From NCBI GenBank assembly GCA_934457235.1, contig CAKSHT010000064.1, positions 1 to 12,070 of the forward strand: a stretch of DNA of 12,070 nucleotides, written 5' to 3'. This DNA is from an uncultured Oscillospiraceae bacterium. Its GTDB lineage: Bacteria; Bacillota; Clostridia; Oscillospirales; Ruminococcaceae. Positions 1 to 6,756 of this stretch are shown one piece after another (the stretch's first letter is position 1; every line of letters starts with the position of its first letter). The position numbers and the translations under genes are program-made. The notes under the pieces are model-generated. The model saw only the letters and a program-made list of their open reading frames with translations, was not told the DNA's origin and made no database searches.

Positions 1-19
1 ACAAACCGTGCGCGCAGAA

Positions 20-68
20 GCGAAGCGGTGGACTTGGGCAACGCCCAATGTCCTCGGATTGCTTCGGC
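20..68. repeat. Imperfect stem-loop at window edge, possible 3' UTR or terminator part
   Basis: An inner hairpin pairs GGAC-TTGGGC (30-39) with GCCCAA-T-GTCC (43-53) around a 3-base AAC loop, with one bulged T. An outer stem pairs GCGAAGC (20-26) with GCTTCG-G-C (61-68), with one bulge. It lies beyond two further hairpins after the leftward operon. It could belong to the 3' end of that transcript or to a rightward gene ending left of the window. No long T run follows, so a terminator role is uncertain. Confidence 0.45.
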
Positions 69-70
69 GG

Positions 71-92
71 AAAAGTCCCAACGGGACTTTTT
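71..92. terminator. Likely bidirectional intrinsic terminator
   Basis: A perfect 9-bp stem, AAAAGTCCC (71-79) with GGGACTTTT (83-91), closes on a 3-base AAC loop. T runs lie at the 3' foot of the stem on both strands. It is about 40 bases past the stop codon of the leftward operon's last gene, so it is the best candidate for ending that transcript. It could also stop transcription entering from the left. Confidence 0.65.
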
Positions 93-102
93 CGACGGTC
101 TC

Positions 103-129
103 AAATGCCCCGCTTTCAGCGTGGCATTT
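103..129. terminator. Hairpin directly after the operon's last stop codon
   Basis: AAATGCC (103-109) pairs with GGCATTT (123-129). After one C/T mismatch, CGCT (111-114) pairs with AGCG (118-121) around a TTC loop. On the leftward transcript it begins five bases after the stop codon and is followed by ATTTGAG, a weak U tract. On the rightward strand it is followed by CCTTTT. It probably acts in tandem with the 71-92 hairpin or stabilises the mRNA 3' end. Confidence 0.5.
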
Positions 130-133
130 CCTT

Positions 134-1570
134 TTAATGTACTTCCGTTCCGGAATAATAATAAGTGAGTATCTGCTTGTAATCATAGCCGAGGTAGGTC
201 GCAAGGGCGTTTGCGCCATTCTGGCTCATTCCAACGCCGTGACCGTAACCATAGGTCGTGAACGTAAACATATCTGTCCCCGCGTCGTACGAAATATCAA
301 ACGCGCTTGAACGCAGCCCGAAACTCATGATCTTCTCGCGGAACACACGTCCCGTAATTTTCACGGAAGTACCGCTGCTGTCGGTGTAGCTGTGGTATCC
401 GCCGACGCTCATCTGACCGACGTAGTTACCGTCGATGCGGTTCTCTATGCTCAGCCAGCCGGAAGGATCCCCGGTAAGCTCAATACCCGTCTTTTCCAGG
501 ACGTTATTTTTTATCTCGTCCGAGGAGAACTGCGTTGTCTTGCCGTAGTTGGGGTCGTACTGCTTGTCGAGGTCGCAGAAGCGGCTCTCAAGGTAGGGAT
601 AATCCGTGCCCCAGACATTCACGCTGGAAGCCGTATAACCCGCAGAGGACGCGGAATAAACCGCCTGGATTATCGATCCGTTGTAATATATCGCCTTACC
701 GATCACGGATTCCACAAGCACTTCAACTGCGTCAGAAACCGTGCTGGAAAGTCCCACACTCGGATATGTTCCGTACTCGTTGCAGAACTTGACGTACGTG
801 TACGCCGCCACCGCCTGCGCCTTTATCGCTTCCGGAGCAAAGGTGTATCCGACCTCGTGCTGAGTCATCTTCGCGACTATCTCCAGGGCGCTGCCGGAAA
901 CCACGCCGCCATTCGCCCTTACATACAGTACCTCGCCGGAAACGTCCGCACTGGCGTCCCCTCCGTCGTCCGGCTCGATCTCGTCGGGCTGATCATCTGA
1001 GCCTGTGACCGCGGCGTCTACCGGAATCCCGCCCGGCGTTGTCGCGGAGGTCGTTGTCTGGGTGGTCTGTATCGTCTGTACAGTCGTTGTGGTGGCTTCA
1101 GTAGCCGGAGCAGTGGTAGTCTCCGGAGTTGTTGTAACTATCGGCTCGACCACCTCGTCCTCCTCCGGGAGAGTGATAATTATTTCGTTGGTGTCCTCCA
1201 GCGTCGCGTCGTCGGTCTCGCCGGGACCGAGCACCTCGTCCGTTTCCTGCGGAACCGCCTCACTGGTGCTTTCGCTCCTTACGCTGAAAGTGCTCTGTAC
1301 CGCCTTGCTGGAAAGCGACAGCGGAGCCATTTCCATCAGGTCGATGGAAACGAATCCGGAGTTGGTTTCGTCCGGCACCAGGAAGTCCAGGGTGCCCTGA
1401 CCGCCCGCTTCGCCGATATCGTCCGTCATTCCATCTGCCTCAGCGGTGCCGCCGGTGGTCTGCTGGCTCATCTTCTCACCGCCGACAGTCCCGGTAAATC
1501 CGCACACGAATATGTAGCCATTGGCAATAAGCAGCGCGACCGCCGCCTTGACCAGTGAAATTTTCCTCAT
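134..1570 (-). CDS. SpoIID/LytB-domain protein with Thr-rich extracellular stalk
   Basis: 478 residues. Residues 5-25 form an N-terminal hydrophobic signal or anchor segment. Residues 26-215 are low-complexity, acidic and Thr/Ser-rich (densest at 145-178) and look like a wall-spanning or glycosylated linker. The SpoIID fold starts near residue 225. The HEVG at 238-241 places a Glu (E239) where SpoIID lytic transglycosylases carry their catalytic Glu, just before the family motif PEAIKAQAVAAYTYV (246-260). SSAGYTASSV (308-317) and YGHGVGMSQNGA (442-453) are also typical. SpoIID cleaves glycan strands of peptidoglycan in the engulfing septum. The long stalk and sortase neighbours suggest a vegetative wall role instead, which is inference. 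It is the last operon gene, 12 bases after a sortase stop. The ATG has GGAGG upstream at normal spacing. Confidence 0.88.
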   Translation of the reverse strand: MRKISLVKAAVALLIANGYIFVCGFTGTVGGEKMSQQTTGGTAEADGMTDDIGEAGGQGTLDFLVPDETNSGFVSIDLMEMAPLSLSSKAVQSTFSVRSESTSEAVPQETDEVLGPGETDDATLEDTNEIIITLPEEDEVVEPIVTTTPETTTAPATEATTTTVQTIQTTQTTTSATTPGGIPVDAAVTGSDDQPDEIEPDDGGDASADVSGEVLYVRANGGVVSGSALEIVAKMTQHEVGYTFAPEAIKAQAVAAYTYVKFCNEYGTYPSVGLSSTVSDAVEVLVESVIGKAIYYNGSIIQAVYSASSAGYTASSVNVWGTDYPYLESRFCDLDKQYDPNYGKTTQFSSDEIKNNVLEKTGIELTGDPSGWLSIENRIDGNYVGQMSVGGYHSYTDSSGTSVKITGRVFREKIMSFGLRSSAFDISYDAGTDMFTFTTYGYGHGVGMSQNGANALATYLGYDYKQILTYYYSGTEVH

Positions 1571-1582
1571 GCAGCCTCCATT

Positions 1583-2707
1583 TTACTGATAGTCAGCAGG
1601 ATCGTCCACCAGACCGTTCTTCTCAAGGTACTCCTGCATACCGGGGACAAGGGATACGTCCCATGTTCTGCCCTTCCACTTGTTGCCGAAGATGCTTGTG
1701 TACGCGTCAAAGTACTTCACGCTGGTTTTCCAGGTGATCTTTGAGGCATCGACCTCCGGACTTTCGTTCTCGCGTACCTTTCTCGCAACGATAACAAGTC
1801 TGAGATCCTCCAGACCGGTTGAGCCGTCGCAGGTGGAGAGCGTCAGCAGCTCGTCGCCGTACTCTACGTCAACGCCGGTGTTGTACTTGCTCCTGTCCAT
1901 GACCTCCAGAATGTACTGGTAGAACTCGTCGCTGTTCTTGAAGTAAACGTACTTCGTGTAGTCGAACACCTCACCATGCTCCTCATTGGTGTTTATGATG
2001 AACACTGAGATTATCTTGTACTTGTTCTTCTGGTACAGCGTATTGAAGTCGATGACCGGAGTTTCCTTCAGGAAGTCGATGTTGCTGTTATAGTTGTTGA
2101 GCGCCGCGAACTTGTATCTGTAAAGCATGTTGTGACCGTACAGAATGGTATTGTTGGGCATCTCGTTCGGTCCGAACTTACCCTCGTAATCGGTAAAGAT
2201 GGTTCCCGCGAACTCGTCCTCCTTATTAAAATTGTGATGGAGGTAGAACAGGTTGTCGTCGCCCTGCACAACGGGATAATCAACGTTTGTGCCGTTGATG
2301 GTGACCCAGCCGACGAAATCGTTGTTCGCGTCGTAGTACGCCGCATACTCCTCGTTGATGGAGCCTTCCGGCAGATTGTCTATCTGCTGCTGGGTCGGAG
2401 CGTTTGCATTTACAACGATCTGCTGACCGTCCTTAACAACGACTTCGCCGTTGCTGTTGACGATGGTGTCAAGTCCGTCGTTCTCCGGAGAAAGCAGCGA
2501 GATGAAGTGCACCGCGATTATCACCACCGCCACTATGAGCAGGCACAGCGAGCCAAGGAATATGATCTTTCGTGCTATCTCGGTTCCGTCGTCGCCCTTG
2601 CAGGGGATAAGTCCTGTGACAAGGCTCTGCCCAAAGCTCTGCTTTTTCTTTTTGCGCTTCTTTTTGTTCTTGTTGTTTGGGGACAGTCCCATATCCATTT
2701 CTGCCAT
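1583..2707 (-). CDS. srtB: Class B sortase (third of three tandem copies)
   Basis: 374 residues. Class B sortases are membrane transpeptidases that cut a C-terminal sorting signal and link the protein to peptidoglycan. Here there is a Lys-rich cytoplasmic tail (13-23), a membrane segment (about 48-71), a linker, then the sortase domain from about 120. The catalytic set is visible: His192 in ILYGHNM, Cys293 in LSTCDG, and Arg303 in DLRLVIVARK. At 374 residues it is much longer than typical SrtB (about 240) because of the cytoplasmic tail and linker and a C-terminal extension with KWKGRTWD at 343-350. It shares the juxtamembrane IPCKGD...E..RK (34-47) with its neighbours. The gene follows the middle sortase by 33 bases and precedes the SpoIID-like gene. 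AGGA lies about 12 bases before the ATG, a slightly long spacing; Met4 or Met6 are alternative starts. The substrate is unknown. Confidence 0.9.
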   Translation of the reverse strand: MAEMDMGLSPNNKNKKKRKKKKQSFGQSLVTGLIPCKGDDGTEIARKIIFLGSLCLLIVAVVIIAVHFISLLSPENDGLDTIVNSNGEVVVKDGQQIVVNANAPTQQQIDNLPEGSINEEYAAYYDANNDFVGWVTINGTNVDYPVVQGDDNLFYLHHNFNKEDEFAGTIFTDYEGKFGPNEMPNNTILYGHNMLYRYKFAALNNYNSNIDFLKETPVIDFNTLYQKNKYKIISVFIINTNEEHGEVFDYTKYVYFKNSDEFYQYILEVMDRSKYNTGVDVEYGDELLTLSTCDGSTGLEDLRLVIVARKVRENESPEVDASKITWKTSVKYFDAYTSIFGNKWKGRTWDVSLVPGMQEYLEKNGLVDDPADYQ

Positions 2708-2740
2708 TTTGTCGAGTCTTCCTTTCAGAGTAATGCTGAT

Positions 2741-3805
2741 TTATTCCTCGTCCGATTTCTCAGATTCGGTGGTATAGCTGTAATCAAATATCATAGCCGG
2801 GTCCCACTTTCTTCCACCCCAGGAGCCGCCGTAAACTCTGTAATAATAGTCGAAGTACAGCGGGTCGGGATTCTCGTACGCCTTGCTTACATCAACCGTG
2901 GGATCTTCACCTTCGCGGACTTCCCTGCCGAAAATTACCCACCGGCAGTCAACGCCGTAATCCAGAATGCAGGTGGAAAGCGTTATCAGATTGTCGCCAT
3001 ACTGCAGGTCAACGTCGGTGTAGAACGTAGAGCGGTCAAGTATCTGCGCGATGTAGTTATCAAACTCCGCCTTGGTCTTGAACTGCCTGCCCTGGAGGTA
3101 ATAAAATACCTCGCCGTCCTCTTCCTGCGTATTCGCCAGCATTCCGGCGAATATCTTGTAGGTCTTGTCGCGGTAGAGGGTGTTGAACGTGATGGTCGGA
3201 TAGCTTCTGTACCAGTCAAGTCCGCTGTCCTGTCCGTAGCGGTAGTTGAAGTACCTTGTCAGCTTCGCGAAATACTCGCCGGTGACAACGTTGTGCCCGT
3301 AAAGAATGATGTTCGCCGGGGTGTTCTGCGGGGTTATCTTTTCGCGATAGTCAGCGAACACCGTTCCGGTCTTGCTGTAGTCGCCGTTGAGGTTGTGGTC
3401 AAGGTAATAGTCATTGTCATCGCCCTGCACTACAACGTTATCGACGAACGGATTTTCCGGGTCGCCCATCGTTATCCAGCCAATGACATCCTTGTTCTGC
3501 TCCAGAAGCGGCAGGAACTTTTCGTTCACTTCGGGATATTCCTCGGCAAGCTCGTCCTGCTTGGTCTGGTCTATCGTCACCGTCGCAGAGCCGTGATATA
3601 TCTCGCTTATCTGCTGGTTCAGCCTGTTGTCCTTTGCCTCGCCGCCGTAGAATGCTATTATCGTTATCAGCGACACTATCAGCACCACTGCCGCCGTAAG
3701 GAATATCACCTTGCGGATTATCTCGGCGGTCTTGTCGCCCTTCCACGGGATAAGATATTTTGCTATTCTCAGGAATATGCTTTCCTTTTCAACGAAATTT
3801 GCCAT
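2741..3805 (-). CDS. srtB: Class B sortase (second of three tandem copies)
   Basis: 354 residues with a very short cytoplasmic tail. The juxtamembrane motif IPWKGDKTAEIIRK occupies 19-32, a membrane helix about 33-53, and the sortase domain runs from about 95 to 300. Catalytic residues seen are His171 in ILYGHNV, Cys279 in LSTCILDYG, and Arg288 in CRWVIFGREV. A C-terminal extension (303-335) carries TVDVSK, then VYGGSWGGRKWD; the last residues are acidic. It is clearly paralogous to both flanking sortases (GDDNDYYLDHNLN and ANTQEEDGEVFYY have counterparts in each), so the trio probably arose by tandem duplication. AAAGGA lies 9 bases before the ATG. Substrate and linkage site cannot be told from this window; a pilin-type polymerising role is less likely because those enzymes are normally class C. 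Confidence 0.9.
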   Translation of the reverse strand: MANFVEKESIFLRIAKYLIPWKGDKTAEIIRKVIFLTAAVVLIVSLITIIAFYGGEAKDNRLNQQISEIYHGSATVTIDQTKQDELAEEYPEVNEKFLPLLEQNKDVIGWITMGDPENPFVDNVVVQGDDNDYYLDHNLNGDYSKTGTVFADYREKITPQNTPANIILYGHNVVTGEYFAKLTRYFNYRYGQDSGLDWYRSYPTITFNTLYRDKTYKIFAGMLANTQEEDGEVFYYLQGRQFKTKAEFDNYIAQILDRSTFYTDVDLQYGDNLITLSTCILDYGVDCRWVIFGREVREGEDPTVDVSKAYENPDPLYFDYYYRVYGGSWGGRKWDPAMIFDYSYTTESEKSDEE

Positions 3806-3828
3806 ATTGTACTATCCTTTCGGGATCA

Positions 3829-5025
3829 TCAGTAACTCAGCAGCTTCTTTTTATCCCACTCGCACACGCCGTTCCATGTGCTAGTGCCGTACATACGCTG
3901 ATAGAACAGCGCGAACAGGCGCGGATTAAGATTTACCTTTGCCTGGGTGACGTCAACTGTTTCGCTCTCGCCGGGTCTTACCTTTCTCGCGAAAAGCACC
4001 CATCTGGTGTCGATGCTCTTTCCGAGCGGCCACAGGCAGGTGGACATCGTGAGCAGCTGATCACCGTAGGTCAGGTCAACGTCGGTGAAGAACCAGCTGC
4101 GCTCCATAACCTCGATCACAAAGTTATTGAAGTCCTCCTTGCTGTTGAAGCGCGTCTTGTCAACGTAGTCGAACACCTCGCCGTACTGGCTGTCGGTATT
4201 CGCCAGTACGCCGGCGAATATCTTGTATGTCGCGCAGCCGCCGTCCGGAGTTGCGAGCATTACAGTCGGGTGTACCTTATAGAATGCCAGCGGCTCGCGG
4301 CTAGCTCCGTTCGGGACGTAATGCGTCACGTGCGCGAAGAACTCGCCGCTTATCATATTATGCCCGTAAAGCACGATGTTATCGTCAGTGCCGTCCCATC
4401 TGTTCTTATAGGAGGAGAATACGGTACCGGAAACGCTGTCATTCTTGAAGAAATCCCTCTTGAGGTAGTAGGAATTGTCGTAGGACTGCACGACGACGTT
4501 GTTTACGCTGGTACCCGTAATTTTTATCCACGCGCGGGTGTCCGAGTTCGTAGCTTTCAGATCGGACCAGTTGGGATAGATGGGAGTGTTCTCCAGCGGA
4601 GTTACGTCGATCTCCTCGGTCTGCGCCTCGGAGGAAGCGCGGGTGCTGGTGTTAAACGGGTCGTAATTCGGATCTACATTCACCAGATCGTCGTTGGAAA
4701 CGCCGCCGATATTCGCGATGTTGGAGTTGGTGTTTCTGTCGTTGTTCATTCCGATGAGCTGCCATGCGAGCACGCCCAGGGTAATAACGAACACCGCGAC
4801 TGCCACTATCAGCACTATCTTGCGGAGCTTCTCTGTGGGGGCGTCGTCCGTCTGTGGAAATGCTGCGACGCAGAAACGCTGCCAGCCGGATTTCGGTCTG
4901 CCCTTTATCTTGTCCTGTTTCTTGTTCTGGTTGCGGTGCGGTTCGCTGTAGAAATCAAGCTTGTCCACCGCGATATCCCTTGAAGCCATTGTTTTCTTCT
5001 TCGGCTTTTCTGAATAGTTCGCCAT
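3829..5025 (-). CDS. srtB: Class B sortase (first of three tandem copies)
   Basis: 398 residues, the longest of the three. A basic cytoplasmic tail of about 68 residues holds PKKK (8-11) and KKQDKIKGRPKSGWQR (35-50). The motif FPQTDDAPTEKLRK (56-69) precedes a membrane helix (70-92). A linker then leads to the sortase domain from about 148. Catalytic residues are His222 in VLYGHNM, Cys330 in MSTCLWPLG, and Arg341 in DTRWVLFARK. The C-terminal extension includes TVDVTQ (356-361) and MYGTSTWNGVCEWD (378-391). AGGGA lies about 7 bases before the ATG; Met13 is an alternative start. The gene begins 14 bases after the PncC stop, so translation is probably coupled to the upstream housekeeping genes. 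Its linker and tail differ most from the other two copies, suggesting it diverged first or serves a different substrate. Confidence 0.9.
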   Translation of the reverse strand: MANYSEKPKKKTMASRDIAVDKLDFYSEPHRNQNKKQDKIKGRPKSGWQRFCVAAFPQTDDAPTEKLRKIVLIVAVAVFVITLGVLAWQLIGMNNDRNTNSNIANIGGVSNDDLVNVDPNYDPFNTSTRASSEAQTEEIDVTPLENTPIYPNWSDLKATNSDTRAWIKITGTSVNNVVVQSYDNSYYLKRDFFKNDSVSGTVFSSYKNRWDGTDDNIVLYGHNMISGEFFAHVTHYVPNGASREPLAFYKVHPTVMLATPDGGCATYKIFAGVLANTDSQYGEVFDYVDKTRFNSKEDFNNFVIEVMERSWFFTDVDLTYGDQLLTMSTCLWPLGKSIDTRWVLFARKVRPGESETVDVTQAKVNLNPRLFALFYQRMYGTSTWNGVCEWDKKKLLSY

Positions 5026-5039
5026 ATATTTTCCCTGCC

Positions 5040-5540
5040 TTATTTTTTTATCTCTTTCAGCAGCATGTCAAGAGCGGTGCACGCCGCCTGCGCCCGGACG
5101 CTTTCCCTGTTGCCGGAGAACATGAAACGTTCCCCGCGGCATCGAACCGCACTGCTGACCGCTATGCAGACCTCGCCGACCGGGTGCTCTGCGCTTCCGC
5201 CGCCGGGTCCCGCAACTCCCGTTGTGGAAACCGCCAGGTCTGCGCCGGAAAGGCTCCTCACGCCATCCGCCATGGCTTCCGCGCACTGCACGCTGTATTC
5301 CGTGTATTTCTCAAGTATATCGCCGCCAACATGCAGCAGCCCATTCTTTATCCTGTTTGAATAGGAGCAGACGCCCAGCTCTATCACCGCCGAGCTGCCG
5401 GGGACGGAAGTAACTGCCCCGGATATCATTCCGCCGGTGCAGCTTTCCGCCGTGGATATCATAAGTCCGCGGGCGGTGCACTCCGCAACGATATCCGCCG
5501 CCAGCGCCGCTATCCTGCCGTAAATTTCTTCGGAAGCCAT
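5040..5540 (-). CDS. pncC: CinA C-terminal domain protein, PncC-type nicotinamide-nucleotide amidase
   Basis: 166 residues from the ATG at 5540. The whole protein is one CinA C-terminal domain. This family (PncC) deamidates nicotinamide mononucleotide to nicotinate mononucleotide, recycling NAD breakdown products in the cytoplasm. The hallmark TAESCTGG is at 30-37 with the nucleophilic Ser at 33. VPGSSAVIELGVCSYSN (46-62) and TGVAGPGGG (107-115) complete the active-site signature. It lacks the N-terminal MoCF-like domain of full-length CinA. An in-frame TTG at 5558 would add six residues and overlap thiI; the ATG is preferred because it lies one base after the thiI stop, a classic coupled arrangement, and no good ribosome site precedes either. 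The activity is inferred from the family. Confidence 0.9.
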   Translation of the reverse strand: MASEEIYGRIAALAADIVAECTARGLMISTAESCTGGMISGAVTSVPGSSAVIELGVCSYSNRIKNGLLHVGGDILEKYTEYSVQCAEAMADGVRSLSGADLAVSTTGVAGPGGGSAEHPVGEVCIAVSSAVRCRGERFMFSGNRESVRAQAACTALDMLLKEIKK

Positions 5541-5541
5541 A

Positions 5542-6738
5542 TCACATGTCCAGATCAACGGTGCGCTGACCGTATCTGAAACGCTTCACCTCGGTTTCAC
5601 GTACAGCCTTTTCTATCAGCGGCTCAAAGTCAAAGGACGCCTCAGCCTTGAGAATATCCTCCATTGTCGGGCGGGTCTTGGGGTGCTTCGGTGAGAACAC
5701 CGTACAGCAGTCCTCATAGGGCAGCGTGGAGATATCAAACGTGTCGATGTGTCTGGAGATATCCACTATCTCGCGCTTGTCCATGCCTATGACCGGGCGG
5801 AACACCGGGTACTCGGCAGCTGCATTAGTGCAGAATATCGCCGGAAGCGTCTGGCTTGCCACCTGTGCAACGCTCTCTCCGGTGATTATCGCGCCGTAGT
5901 CGTTCTCGGCGCATACGCGGTTGGCTATCTTGACCATAAGCCTGCGCATGAGCACCGTGAAAAGCTCCTCCGGGCAGTTGTCGCGCAGCGCTTCCTGTAA
6001 TTCAGTGAACGGAACGCAATAGAAGATTATATCGCCGCACCAGTCTGTGAGCTTCTCGCAGAGGGCTTCGACCTTCATGCGGGCGCGCTCGGAGGTGTAA
6101 GGCGGGCTGACATAGTGAATGCAGTCCACGATAAGTCCGCGCTTTGCCATCATGTAACCCGCTACCGGGCTGTCGATACCGCCGGAGAGCATGAGCAGGC
6201 TCTTTCCGGAGCTGCCCACAGGCATTCCGCCCGCGCCGGGAATGCGCAGAGCGCTTAGGTAGGCTCCGTTGTCGCGTATCTCAAGGCGCACGGTGACTTC
6301 CGGCTCGTGTACGTCCACGCCGATATGCGGGAACGCGTCCAGAATGACTGCGCCGAGCTCCTGCTGTATCTCCGGGGTTTTCATCGGGAACGCCTTGTCG
6401 CTGCGCTTGGACTCCACCTTGAATGTCCTTGCGCCCTCCAGCGCTTCCCTGAGGTATTCCGGAGCATTTTCCGCGATTACCTTGAAATCTTTCGGAAACA
6501 CTGCGCAGCGCTGTATCGCGCTTATGCCGAATATCTTCTGGAGCCTGTTTATGACCTCGTCGATATCCGCGCCCTCCGGCGGCGTGATATAAATAGTGGA
6601 CTGTCTGCGGTAGAACTCGAATATGCCAAGCTTCTTCAGGCGGCGCTTTATATTCTTCTGGAGCATGTCCTCAAACGTGGACTTATTCAGTCCCTTGAGA
6701 GCTATTTCTCCATATTTTACAAGTATTATCTCTTTCAT
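5542..6738 (-). CDS. thiI: tRNA 4-thiouridine synthase ThiI, without rhodanese domain
   Basis: 398 residues. ThiI adenylates U8 of tRNA and replaces its oxygen with sulfur to give 4-thiouridine. An N-terminal ferredoxin-like part and THUMP domain cover about 1-165. The PP-loop ATP-binding motif MLSGGIDSPV is at 183-192. YEDCCTVFSPKHP (341-353) carries the two conserved cysteines C344-C345. The length matches Bacillus-type ThiI near 400 residues, with no C-terminal rhodanese domain. In Bacillus subtilis such a short ThiI receives sulfur directly from a dedicated cysteine desulfurase (NifZ) encoded next to it; here a cysteine desulfurase gene ends 18 bases upstream, which supports the same pairing. 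AAGGAA precedes the ATG by about 8 bases. A thiamin-thiazole role is unlikely without the rhodanese domain. Confidence 0.96.
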   Translation of the reverse strand: MKEIILVKYGEIALKGLNKSTFEDMLQKNIKRRLKKLGIFEFYRRQSTIYITPPEGADIDEVINRLQKIFGISAIQRCAVFPKDFKVIAENAPEYLREALEGARTFKVESKRSDKAFPMKTPEIQQELGAVILDAFPHIGVDVHEPEVTVRLEIRDNGAYLSALRIPGAGGMPVGSSGKSLLMLSGGIDSPVAGYMMAKRGLIVDCIHYVSPPYTSERARMKVEALCEKLTDWCGDIIFYCVPFTELQEALRDNCPEELFTVLMRRLMVKIANRVCAENDYGAIITGESVAQVASQTLPAIFCTNAAAEYPVFRPVIGMDKREIVDISRHIDTFDISTLPYEDCCTVFSPKHPKTRPTMEDILKAEASFDFEPLIEKAVRETEVKRFRYGQRTVDLDM

Positions 6739-6756
6739 CTGTTCAGTTCCTTTATA

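Noticed and set aside
1030..1140. Repetitive Thr-codon stretch as a DNA tandem repeat
   Set aside because: The codons for Thr vary and no constant unit length is seen. It is a low-complexity protein linker, not a nucleotide repeat array.
2708..2716. TTTGTCGAG, one mismatch from the 0A box TTTGTCGAA, and TTTTTCGAA at 7940-7948
   Set aside because: One-mismatch matches to a 9-mer are expected two or three times by chance in a window this long, and 2708 lies inside the operon. The 7940 copy is near a promoter but cannot be called a Spo0A site on this evidence.
2132..4983. Long rightward open frames (567 and 407 codons) opposite the sortase genes
   Set aside because: They lie antisense to clear sortases, show no recognisable domain and lack ribosome sites. 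Strong third-position G/C bias readily opens the opposite frame.
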